From Desulfobacteraceae bacterium (GTDB taxonomy: Bacteria; Desulfobacterota; Desulfobacteria; Desulfobacterales; UBA11574), in NCBI GenBank assembly GCA_003486165.1, contig DNGT01000387.1, forward strand, positions 1 through 5,171: DNA of 5,171 nt, written 5' to 3'. Numbering within the stretch: position 1 is the first letter of the stretch; each line of letters begins with the position of its first letter. Shown here in pieces: positions 1-5,171 of this stretch. The position numbers and the translations under genes were made by a program. The notes beneath the pieces are model-generated. The model worked only from the letters and a program-made list of their open reading frames with translations. It was not told the origin of the DNA and made no database searches.

Positions 1-536
1 ACCGAGGTCGAAATTATAGCTCTCGATGAATAAATGGTGGCCAAGACACCCTTGCTCGAAAGCAGTGAAATGCACGGGGCCAAAAACAGGCCGATCCAGA
101 CAGCAAATGATTCCGTGTTCTCGTTGGACTTCCATATCCTGCTTATCACCGGAAAATAGGCGATGATGAGAATCACCTGAATCAAAACATTGGACACAAC
201 ATGATGCTGAGAGATAAGCCAAAACACCACGATAACTAAAACTGCGATCAGGCAGCCGAGATCGAACCTGTTGAATCGAGTGCTTCGGTCACCGAATATG
301 AATATGAACACTGAAACTGTTACCACAAAGACAAGATCTGAGGTGTTCAGGATATTGTCGAGGAGGCTGTAGTCTCCTGCAGACAGATAGGTGACCAAAC
401 TACCGCATACCGCAATAGAGAAGAAAAACCACATGGCCATGGCGGGTTTGATTCTCTTCTTCCAGATCAGCCAACAGTATCTCAGCAAGATAAAGAAGTT
501 AATCGCCACAACGGCAATGATTGAAGCTTCTCTCAC
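1..536 (-). CDS. Seven-helix membrane protein, SWEET/PQ-loop-like (3' end beyond window)
   Basis: An open frame runs 178 codons from a GTG start and leaves the window without a stop, so the C-terminus is missing. An in-frame TAA lies three codons upstream of the GTG, and AAAGGA sits 5 nt before it, which fixes the start. The product is almost entirely hydrophobic, with helices at about residues 5-24, 33-51, 62-82, 92-110, 114-134, 144-162 and a seventh from about 164. The first and second helix triplets share spaced residues: I24-W25-K26, W36, A42, C44, S46-L47 against I134-W135-K136, W147, A153, C155, S157-L158. This duplicated 3+1+3 layout is that of SWEET/PQ-loop transporters, and YFPVISRIWK (127-136) sits where the PQ motif would be, although the Q is absent. 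Membrane location is well supported. The PQ-loop relationship is inference and no substrate can be named. It lies 59 nt after the small zinc-ribbon gene, probably in the ligase operon. Confidence 0.75.
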   Translation of the reverse strand, partial: MREASIIAVVAINFFILLRYCWLIWKKRIKPAMAMWFFFSIAVCGSLVTYLSAGDYSLLDNILNTSDLVFVVTVSVFIFIFGDRSTRFNRFDLGCLIAVLVIVVFWLISQHHVVSNVLIQVILIIAYFPVISRIWKSNENTESFAVWIGLFLAPCISLLSSKGVLATIYSSRAIISTS

Positions 537-541
537 CTGAA

Positions 542-547
542 TCCTTT
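542..547 (-). promoter_or_regulatory. Ribosome binding site deciding the GTG start of the membrane protein
   Basis: AAAGGA on the minus strand lies 5 nt before the GTG at 536-534. No ATG or TTG start is available between this GTG and the in-frame TAA just upstream. The nearby ATG at 554-552 is in another frame and stops after six codons. Confidence 0.6.
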
Positions 548-563
548 ATGCATGATATGCATA
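547..563 (-). repeat. Perfect 7-bp inverted repeat abutting the ribosome binding site
   Basis: TATGCAT, a 3-nt loop and ATGCATA form a perfect short hairpin in the leader of the membrane protein gene, touching its AAAGGA box. A weaker 5-bp stem (ATGGA/TCCAT, 563-578) lies next to it. In mRNA the hairpin could affect translation start. As DNA it could be a small operator. Its AT-rich stem is weak, so chance remains possible. Confidence 0.3.
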
Positions 564-595
564 TGGAAAATGATCCATAAAACGCAATTGCAATT

Positions 596-750
596 TTACA
601 CTGACTCCAGATCGTCTTCAGTTATCTTATTACCGCAAGCCGGACACCCCGTTATTTCAAGATGATCCATATCAAAAAATCTATAAATCCATTTAAATCC
701 ACTGGGGAGGAACTCAACCCAGATTTCATAACCACGGTTACAATACCCAT
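596..750 (-). pseudogene. Small CPACG zinc-ribbon protein with apparent 1-nt frameshift after the start codon
   Basis: From 745 down to a TAA at 598-596 an open frame encodes 49 residues with protein-like composition, including CNRGYEIWVEF, FKWIYRFF and a CPACG zinc-knuckle, ending in DDLESV. This frame has no usable start. AGGAG (763-759) followed 8 nt later by ATG (750-748) is a good initiation site, but the ATG is one base out of frame. Adding one G to the GGG at 748-746 gives M-G-Y-C-N and a continuous 51-residue protein. The shift therefore looks like a single-base loss or a sequencing error in a short G run. The C-x2-C pair plus the cysteine near the N-terminus could bind a metal, perhaps in a dimer. 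I do not recognise the family. It lies 57 nt after the ligase and 59 nt before the membrane protein, and is probably co-transcribed with both. Confidence 0.6.
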
Positions 751-807
751 CTTTAACTCTCCTAATGGTACTCTAATGCAGCCTTTTCTTACGCAGCCGG
801 TGAGTGT

Positions 808-2493
808 TCAGGCGATTTCTTTTTTCCTTGGGCCTTTGGATCCCTCCATTTCTTTCAGCTTGCGCCGCAACACCTTGCCGACGGCGCTCTTGGGAAGCTC
901 GTCGATAAATTCAATCATCTTAGGGACCTTATACGGAGCGAGGTACTCCCTACAGTAGGTGATAACCTCTTCTTCGGTAAGGGTTTCCCCTTTTTTTACA
1001 ACCACAAAAGCCTTGACCGTCTCACCCCTGTAGTCGTCATGAACGCCGATGGTGCAAGCTTCCAGTATTTTCGGGTGATCGAAGAGAACACCGTCCAGCT
1101 CGACCGGGTAAATATTATAGCCTCCTGCAATGATCATGTCTTTCTTGCGATCGACAATCTTGAGATAACCGTCTTCATCAAAGCAGCCCATATCCCCGGA
1201 ATAAACCCACCCATCCTTGAGAACTTTCGCGGTTTCCTCCGGGTTTTTATAGTAACCCATCATGATTTGTGGCCCTTTGATGACGATCTCACCGACGTCG
1301 CCGAGCGGGAGTTCTTTCTCCGGGTCATTGACGTCAACAATTCTGATGTCTGTATCTGACACAGGAACACCGACGGTTCCAGGTTTGTTGGTTCCGCCCC
1401 AGGGAGTAAAAGTGACAAAGGGTGCGGTTTCGGTCAATCCATAGGCTTCGCACATCATCGCACCGGTACAATCCTTCAAATCCCTGATCGTATCCGCCGC
1501 TAGCGGTGCCGCTCCTGAAAAAAAACCTTTTATAAACGAAAGGTCCAACTTGCGAAAGTCCGGATCAGCCAGCAAGCCGATATAGATTGTGGGAACGCCG
1601 GGCAGGATTGTAGGCTTGTACTTCTTGAGGATTTCAATATTAATTTTCGGCTCCGGCCGCGGGACGAGAATATTCTCCCAGGCCTGCCATATGATAAAAT
1701 TCTGGATGGCCGTAAAACCGGCGATGTGAAATACGGGTAAATTGCCGACGAGCTTGTCTTCACCGGGCTTTAGATCGGAGAACCAGGCGGCAGTCTGTTG
1801 AACGTTGCAGCTCAGATTGGCGTGGCTTAGCATGACCCCCTTGCTGATGCCTGTCGTGCCGCCAGTGTACAGAAGCGCTCCCGGTTCATCCCATTTGCTG
1901 CATTCTTTCATCGGCGCCGAAGAATAATGGCCGATGAGATCTTTAAAGACCTTTATGTCTTTAGTCGGAACGACCTTGCGATACATATCCTTTTTGACAA
2001 AAGGAAAAAGCTGTTTTTTAGGAAAGGGGAGATACGTGTTGACGTGGCAGCCGACAATCTTCTCTATCTTGGTTTCGGGTTTTATCTTTTCCATTCGGGG
2101 GATCAACAGTGCCAGAGTGATGACTATCCTGGCATCCGAGTCATTCAACTGGTAGGTCAGTTCACGTTCCGTATACAGCGGGTTGTTTTGAACGGTTACG
2201 GCACCGATGCGAAAGATGGCCAGATTGGCGATAATCACCTGAGGGATATTTGGAAGGCACACCCCCACCTTGTCCCCCTCCTGAATACCCAGACCCTGAA
2301 GCGCTCTGGCAAAAGAATTGACGAGTCGGTCGAGCGCCGCATACGTTATTTTTTTACCCATAAAGTTAAGGGCGGTATGATTCGGAAAATTTTTCGCAGA
2401 TCGTGTAAGGGCCTCGGATATGGTCGTTCTCTCATAGTCAAGAGATTTCGGAACCCCCGGAGCATAAGACTTGTGCCAAATCTTATCTTCCAT
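808..2493 (-). CDS. AMP-forming acyl-CoA ligase (FadD-like)
   Basis: This 561-residue enzyme of the ANL superfamily would activate a carboxylic acid with ATP to an acyl-adenylate and then to the CoA thioester, in the cytoplasm or at the inner membrane face. The family motifs are complete and in order: phosphate-binding loop YTGGTTGISKG (209-219), AYGLTET (350-356), YSGD with the ribose-binding Asp (431-434), DRKKD hinge (448-452), GGYNIYPVE (457-465), and C-terminal PKSAVGK with the adenylation lysine K540. Length and motifs match long- or medium-chain fatty acyl-CoA ligases, but aryl or other acids cannot be excluded, so no symbol is given. The start at 2493 is preferred over the ATG at 2526 because AAAGGAGG precedes it by 7 nt. 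It ends in a basic tail, GSKGPRKKEIA. A small zinc-ribbon gene and a membrane protein follow closely. The role is probably fatty- or organic-acid degradation. Confidence 0.92.
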   Translation of the reverse strand: MEDKIWHKSYAPGVPKSLDYERTTISEALTRSAKNFPNHTALNFMGKKITYAALDRLVNSFARALQGLGIQEGDKVGVCLPNIPQVIIANLAIFRIGAVTVQNNPLYTERELTYQLNDSDARIVITLALLIPRMEKIKPETKIEKIVGCHVNTYLPFPKKQLFPFVKKDMYRKVVPTKDIKVFKDLIGHYSSAPMKECSKWDEPGALLYTGGTTGISKGVMLSHANLSCNVQQTAAWFSDLKPGEDKLVGNLPVFHIAGFTAIQNFIIWQAWENILVPRPEPKINIEILKKYKPTILPGVPTIYIGLLADPDFRKLDLSFIKGFFSGAAPLAADTIRDLKDCTGAMMCEAYGLTETAPFVTFTPWGGTNKPGTVGVPVSDTDIRIVDVNDPEKELPLGDVGEIVIKGPQIMMGYYKNPEETAKVLKDGWVYSGDMGCFDEDGYLKIVDRKKDMIIAGGYNIYPVELDGVLFDHPKILEACTIGVHDDYRGETVKAFVVVKKGETLTEEEVITYCREYLAPYKVPKMIEFIDELPKSAVGKVLRRKLKEMEGSKGPRKKEIA

Positions 2494-2500
2494 TTTGATT

Positions 2501-2508
2501 CCTCCTTT
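2501..2508 (-). promoter_or_regulatory. Ribosome binding site deciding the ligase start
   Basis: AAAGGAGG on the minus strand lies 7 nt before the ATG at 2493-2491. The in-frame ATG at 2526 would add 11 residues (MQDDLSKGGIK) that merely translate this site, so the downstream start is chosen. Confidence 0.8.
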
Positions 2509-2604
2509 TGAAAGGTCATCCTGCATGGTGAACCGAAATCATAAAAATACAGATCTTAGCAATATCTCAATATAAATATAATTTCAGATTTCGCCAAACT
2601 GAGC

Positions 2605-2632
2605 ATTATAATTACGTATAGAATGTCCCCAA
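2605..2632 (-). promoter_or_regulatory. Candidate promoter for the ligase operon
   Basis: In the spacer between cynS and the ligase, the minus strand has TTGGGG (2632-2627), 16 nt, then a perfect TATAAT (2610-2605). The -35 matches the consensus at only three positions. The site lies about 110 nt upstream of the ligase start, in a strongly AT-rich leader. Seen by eye only; read-through from cynS is the alternative. Confidence 0.35.
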
Positions 2633-2652
2633 TTACAAGTCGTCCCTGGTGA

Positions 2653-3093
2653 TTACCATTTATTGTAGGGTAAAAACTTCCCGTTCATGGTAACGACGAC
2701 ACGATCTCCCTTAGGATTTTCCTCTTTTTTAACATCCAAGATAAAATCGATAGCACTCATGATGCCGTCGCCAAATTTTTCGTGAATAATTGTCTTAAGA
2801 GGCATTCCGTAAACCTGCATAATTTCATAAAAACGATAGATCAGCGGATCGGTGGGAACAACAGGGCCTAATCCCTTCAGGGGGTATTCGATAAGCGCTT
2901 CGGCCACGTCAGGGCCAAGTCCCAGGGCAGATACAATTTTTTCCGCTTCTTCCTGAGAAGCGCTGGCCTGCCGGTAAAAAACAGCCGCAATCCAGACTTC
3001 ATTACGTCCCACAACAGTTTCCAAATCAGCAAAACTCAATGATTTCTCTTTTTTAGCAGCCAACAGTCTTTTTGTGATTTCAAGCAGTTCCAT
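2653..3093 (-). CDS. cynS: Cyanate hydratase (cyanase)
   Basis: Cyanase converts cyanate and bicarbonate to ammonia and two CO2 in the cytoplasm, via carbamate. It detoxifies cyanate and can supply nitrogen. The protein is 146 residues against 156 for the E. coli enzyme, and the difference is mainly at the N-terminus. An N-terminal helix-turn-helix-like domain (about 1-75) precedes the conserved catalytic domain with [15 protein letters not shown] and [14 protein letters not shown]. The catalytic triad is present: R87, E90 and S113, corresponding to Arg96, Glu99 and Ser122 in E. coli. GGGAGG lies 6 nt before the ATG. No carbonic anhydrase (cynT), cyanate transporter or CynR regulator gene is visible, so this copy appears solitary. 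Large spacers on both sides suggest its own transcript. A TTGACA box at the edge of a repeat upstream may drive it. The family assignment is secure. Confidence 0.96.
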   Translation of the reverse strand: MELLEITKRLLAAKKEKSLSFADLETVVGRNEVWIAAVFYRQASASQEEAEKIVSALGLGPDVAEALIEYPLKGLGPVVPTDPLIYRFYEIMQVYGMPLKTIIHEKFGDGIMSAIDFILDVKKEENPKGDRVVVTMNGKFLPYNKW

Positions 3094-3142
3094 TCAATAC
3101 CTCCCGAGTTGATTGTTATTAAAATGTAAAATAACGACAACA

Positions 3143-3172
3143 AGGGTATCCCACAAAAATCGGAGTTGTCAA
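3143..3172 (-). promoter_or_regulatory. Candidate cynS promoter, partly supplied by a repeat
   Basis: The minus strand has a perfect TTGACA (3172-3167), an 18-nt spacer, and TACCCT (3148-3143), which keeps the T, A and final T of a -10 box. The -35 lies inside one end of the dispersed repeat; the second copy reads TTGACC there. A 6-bp inverted repeat, GACAAC-N23-GTTGTC (3136-3170 on the plus strand), spans the same site and could be an operator. By eye only. Confidence 0.35.
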
Positions 3173-3272
3173 AACCTTTGATCGCTTGCCAATACCTCGG
3201 TATGAATTTTTTAATCCATGCAGATGCTGAATTTACTCCTGACAGCCTTTTTTAATCAAGGATCAAAGTGTG
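3161..3272 (+). repeat. Dispersed ~112-bp non-coding repeat, copy A
   Basis: This stretch matches 4695-4805 in the same orientation along its whole length, with about 18 substitutions and one 1-nt gap by hand alignment (roughly 83% identity). The best-kept segment is TCAAAACCTTTGATCGC near the left end. Complementary ends CTTTGATC (3176-3183) and GATCAAAG (3261-3268) bound the core, and ATACC/GGTAT (3192-3203) forms a small internal palindrome. There is no coding frame. It sits between the beta-barrel gene and cynS. The form suggests a small non-autonomous or REP-like intergenic element; no transposase is visible. Confidence 0.75.
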
Positions 3273-3352
3273 CCTCCAATCATATATCGGTTAAAATAGA
3301 AGCTTATAATTTAAGGGGCGAACTGCAATTTTCCTTGATCTGAAAGCAATTC

Positions 3353-4381
3353 TTAATTCTTGAACTCGTAACCCAGCAGAAAAATGAACTTTGTGTCCTC
3401 TTCTGTTTCCGCAGCTACCGAAGGCTGATTATTCCAGTCAAAGTTGTATTGCAGCGTTGCGGTCAAGCCTTTGTAAAGAGGAAACCGTAATCCCGTCCGT
3501 GTCTTCAAAAACCAGTCATTAGCATCTTCAAGACTGACGAATCCGGTGTTTACATGAAAAAGCTGCACGAACTTATCGAAAAAATACTGATCATAATTGA
3601 CGCTCCAATGACCGGCGGAGTAATCATTATCCTCACCCAAATCATAGTTCTCATCAACCATGGATAGACCCACTGATATGGAAAGATTCAGCAAGGGTGT
3701 TTCAAAAAACTGATATCCAGCTCCCGCACCCAGGGTGCTTCTCAGATTAAGATCCTTGAACTCATCATGTTCAGAAAGCGTGTCCGCATATAAATACCAT
3801 TTTTCGTTCAAAAAATGGCTGTAATTCCCATAAGCTACCCAGCTCTGCGAAGTTGTTACACCATCGGCTTTCTCCTTGGTGAGCTCACCCCCAATCGTAT
3901 ATCGGTTCTTTTTCGTACGCGCTACAAACTCACCGTCAAAATAATAGTTGTCCGATTTCGTATTGCCTCTCTCGCTGGTCACACTCGCATTTGCGCGGGC
4001 GGTTATTTTTACGGTCTTGACAGGCTCGGGATTGAGCGCCTTCACATCCGCCAGACTGAAGGTAGCAGGCGCTTCGAGCTTGCCCGTATCCAACTTCATT
4101 TTTCCGTCTTCAACATCCTCTGTGTTTCCCTCAAGAGCAGTTTCATCCTTGAGCACAACTTTTACCGAGCCATCAGTCCTTACAGCAGCCACTTCCTGCC
4201 AGGTGATGATGATTTCCCCGGCATAGGTGGTTTTCAGGATCAGCTTGTCTCCTTCCATCCTGACGACCTGGCCGGTGAGTTTATCCCCGTTTTTCAAACG
4301 GACCTCATCAGCCAAACTATTTCCAGATATGAGAAGAGAACTGCTGATAATGATGAGCAAGAGGGTTAGGTTTTTTTTCAT
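3353..4381 (-). CDS. DUF481-type outer-membrane beta-barrel protein with N-terminal beta-repeat domain
   Basis: This 342-residue exported protein has a lipid-type signal sequence without a lipobox cysteine: basic MKKN, a hydrophobic core (5-19), and likely cleavage after NSLA (24). Residues 25-120 form a small beta-rich domain containing two tandem units of about 48 residues (LK, LxG, K-x2-L-x-T and V-x-A at matching spacing in both). From about 121 to the end, alternating polar and hydrophobic beta-strands with aromatic girdle residues, closing in LLGYEFKN, resemble the DUF481/YdiY family of 'salt-induced' outer-membrane proteins. Location in the outer membrane is inferred from this. The exact function is unknown. 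The start at 4381 is chosen over the ATG at 4411 because AAGGAGGT precedes it by 5 nt and the signal peptide then begins correctly. It is flanked by repeat-bearing spacers and is probably transcribed alone. Confidence 0.82.
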   Translation of the reverse strand: MKKNLTLLLIIISSSLLISGNSLADEVRLKNGDKLTGQVVRMEGDKLILKTTYAGEIIITWQEVAAVRTDGSVKVVLKDETALEGNTEDVEDGKMKLDTGKLEAPATFSLADVKALNPEPVKTVKITARANASVTSERGNTKSDNYYFDGEFVARTKKNRYTIGGELTKEKADGVTTSQSWVAYGNYSHFLNEKWYLYADTLSEHDEFKDLNLRSTLGAGAGYQFFETPLLNLSISVGLSMVDENYDLGEDNDYSAGHWSVNYDQYFFDKFVQLFHVNTGFVSLEDANDWFLKTRTGLRFPLYKGLTATLQYNFDWNNQPSVAAETEEDTKFIFLLGYEFKN

Positions 4382-4386
4382 ATCTG

Positions 4387-4394
4387 ACCTCCTT
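4387..4394 (-). promoter_or_regulatory. Ribosome binding site deciding the beta-barrel protein start
   Basis: AAGGAGGT on the minus strand lies 5 nt before the ATG at 4381-4379. The upstream in-frame ATG at 4411 would place MNESIRRRSD ahead of the signal peptide and has no comparable site. Confidence 0.8.
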
Positions 4395-4525
4395 CTAATA
4401 GACTCATTCATTTGATTAAATGTAGTATTGAATCTAAGGTTTTTTTTTGAAATCCGATTTAATTATTAGATTAATGGGATTAAAGGAGGAACGCAAGGTT
4501 TCGAGCTTAAACGTTCAGTTGCCCA

Positions 4526-4660
4526 TTTAGGGGCGGGCCACAGTCATCAACCATATTAACAAGAAAAGAAGTCCAAAAGGAGCTCTAACATCATCTTAAA
4601 CGACTATTTTTAGAGCGCTTTATAGAATTTTTCAAATGCTTAGCGTGGCCCGACCCTAAA
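4526..4660. repeat. Nested inverted-repeat element (~135 bp), MITE- or REP-like
   Basis: The ends are 16-bp inverted repeats differing at one position: TTTAGGGGCGGGCCAC at 4526-4541 and its near-complement GTGGCCCGACCCTAAA at 4645-4660. Inside, GCTCTAA (4582-4588) and TTAGAGC (4610-4616) form a second perfect 7-bp stem around a 21-nt loop, and the segments between the stems are also loosely complementary. GCCCATT beyond the left arm recurs as AATGGGC beyond the right arm after an 11-nt offset. The GC-rich ends stand out from AT-rich surroundings. It could be a miniature transposable element or a REP-type palindrome. If transcribed it would fold strongly. No coding frame. Confidence 0.65.
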
Positions 4661-4694
4661 AAAGCCGGCAATGGGCGATGGACCCAATGAAATT

Positions 4695-4805
4695 CGGAAT
4701 GGTCAAAACCTTTGATCGCGTGCCCATACCTTGGTATGAATTTTTAATCCAGGCAAAGGCTAAGTTTACCACTGACAGCCTCTTTTAATCCATGATCAAG
4801 GCTTG
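4695..4805 (+). repeat. Dispersed ~111-bp non-coding repeat, copy B
   Basis: Second copy of the element at 3161-3272, same orientation, about 83% identical by hand alignment. The small palindrome ATACC/GGTAT (4726-4737) is kept while its 2-nt centre changed from TC to TT. The terminal complementarity is degraded here: CCTTTGATC faces GATCAAGG, one base short. It begins 34 nt after the nested inverted-repeat element and ends 56 nt from the fmdB stop. Divergence between copies suggests old insertions. Confidence 0.75.
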
Positions 4806-4861
4806 ACCCCATTTTATGAAATCATAGACGTCCCTTTTATTCTCCTTTGGCTCGATAAGCC

Positions 4862-5065
4862 CTAAAAAGACGGGCCGACGAAAGGATCAAGCATACCACC
4901 CGCCCCGGTATACTCTTCTCGCTTTCTCATGGTGCCGGAAGACATTAGCTTCGACACATCCTTGCACTGGCATTCGGGACATTGGGGGGGCGGATCACTG
5001 GAAAACAGCAGGAGTACTTCAAAGCAGTGAGAACAGTCTTTACACTCATATTCGTAAATTGGCAT
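4862..5065 (-). CDS. FmdB-family small zinc-ribbon protein
   Basis: A 67-residue protein beginning MPIYEYECKDC, the hallmark opening of the FmdB / CxxC_CxxC_SSSS family. The zinc ribbon is C8-x2-C11 and C29-x2-C32, followed by KLMSSGTMRK. Extra cysteines at 14 and 34 are not part of the usual pattern. The family is widespread. It was named after a putative regulator next to formamidase genes, but its molecular role is not established, so regulator is only a tentative label. GGAGG lies 5 nt before the ATG, within GGAGGAG. The glycine-rich C-terminal tail (TGAGGMLDPFVGPSF) is typical low-complexity for the family. It stands alone upstream of a repeat-bearing spacer. Nothing in the window indicates a partner. 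Confidence 0.9.
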   Translation of the reverse strand: MPIYEYECKDCSHCFEVLLLFSSDPPPQCPECQCKDVSKLMSSGTMRKREEYTGAGGMLDPFVGPSF

Positions 5066-5171
5066 TAGCTCCTCCGCAAAAAATTAACAGGTGATTAATC
5101 AATTATATATTTTGGGGCTTCCTACAATTCCTTCAACCTAGTTTGAGCGATTTTCAAGTTTGCCGCCCCAG

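Larger units (their letters stand above)
4412..4861. other. 450-nt intergenic region, non-coding, repeat-bearing
   Basis: No frame on either strand looks like protein here. Apart from the two repeats listed separately (4526-4660, 4695-4805), the part nearest the beta-barrel gene (4412-4500) is AT-rich with a nine-T run (4440-4448) and small palindromes (CATTT/AAATG at 4409-4422, TTAAT/ATTAA at 4459-4474). It should hold that gene's promoter, but I cannot pick a convincing -35/-10 pair. An AAAGGAGG on the plus strand (4482-4489) has no start codon behind it. Between 4806 and 4861, past the fmdB stop, there is only a 4-bp GGCT/AGCC stem without a T run. Confidence 0.6.

Noticed and set aside
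652..750. 32-codon frame read directly from the ATG at 750
   Set aside because: It has the ribosome binding site but an unremarkable sequence. The overlapping frame, one base shifted, carries the CPACG motif and looks like the true product.
1530..1763. 77-codon minus-strand frame inside the ligase
   Set aside because: It is out of frame with the ligase and arginine/serine-rich, as expected from a shifted reading of a real gene.
1927..2511. Long plus-strand open frame (194 codons) opposite the ligase, plus smaller ones at 662-958, 1039-1359, 1262-1444 and 1934-2155
   Set aside because: They lie almost entirely on the antisense of the ligase, which has complete family motifs. Their translations show no domain and no convincing ribosome binding site.
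3225..3256. Plus-strand stem plus T run in both repeat copies (GCTG/CAGC then six Ts in copy A) as a terminator
   Set aside because: The stems are only 4-5 bp with 12-15 nt loops and there is no plus-strand gene for them to end.
3815..4369. Plus-strand open frame (184 codons) opposite the beta-barrel gene, with others at 3948-4226 and 4227-4415
   Set aside because: Antisense shadows of a gene with a clear signal peptide, barrel pattern and ribosome binding site.
4848..4861. GGCT/AGCC hairpin just after the fmdB stop as a terminator
   Set aside because: The stem is only 4 bp and is not followed by a T run on the minus strand.
5102..5136. TATAAT (5107-5102) upstream of fmdB as a promoter
   Set aside because: The best upstream -35-like box, TTGAAG (5136-5131), is 23 nt away, too far, and no correctly spaced hexamer is convincing. 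A promoter is likely nearby but I cannot place it.
5122..5169. Possible C-terminal tail of an upstream minus-strand gene (GAANLKIAQTRLKEL, then TAG)
   Set aside because: Only 15 codons are visible and another frame (WGGKLENRSN, stop) is equally open, so neither can be supported.

Overview
The window looks like a stretch of bacterial chromosome with every supported gene on the minus strand. Protein style suggests an anaerobic, metabolically versatile Gram-negative: an outer-membrane beta-barrel protein, a FadD-type acyl-CoA ligase close to those of fatty- or aromatic-acid degraders, and an FmdB zinc ribbon. Repeat-rich AT-leaning spacers fit the same picture. My best guess is a Desulfobacterota (deltaproteobacterial) relative. 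This is inference from sequence style, because no rRNA or marker gene is present.

Reading along the minus strand (high to low coordinates): an FmdB-family small zinc-ribbon protein (5065-4862); a 450-nt spacer holding a nested inverted-repeat element (4526-4660) and one copy of a ~111-bp dispersed repeat (4695-4805); a secreted DUF481-type outer-membrane beta-barrel protein (4381-3353); a 259-nt spacer with the second copy of the dispersed repeat (3161-3272); cyanase cynS (3093-2653); a 159-nt spacer with a plausible promoter; an AMP-forming acyl-CoA ligase (2493-808); a ~51-residue CPACG zinc-ribbon gene that is intact except for one apparent missing G next to its start codon (750-596); and the 5' part of a seven-helix membrane protein starting with GTG (536 to beyond the window edge) whose two halves repeat each other in SWEET/PQ-loop fashion.

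The ligase, the small zinc-ribbon gene and the membrane protein are closely spaced (57 and 59 nt), have no obvious terminator between them and are probably co-transcribed. cynS, the beta-barrel gene and fmdB are each separated by larger spacers and are probably independent units. I see no common pathway linking them: cyanase detoxifies cyanate, the ligase activates a carboxylic acid, and the barrel sits in the outer membrane.

No complete new defence or mobile system is visible. The points most worth a second look are the frameshifted zinc-ribbon gene, the two families of non-coding repeats (one supplies a TTGACA box in front of cynS), and internal duplications in the membrane protein and in the N-terminal domain of the beta-barrel protein.
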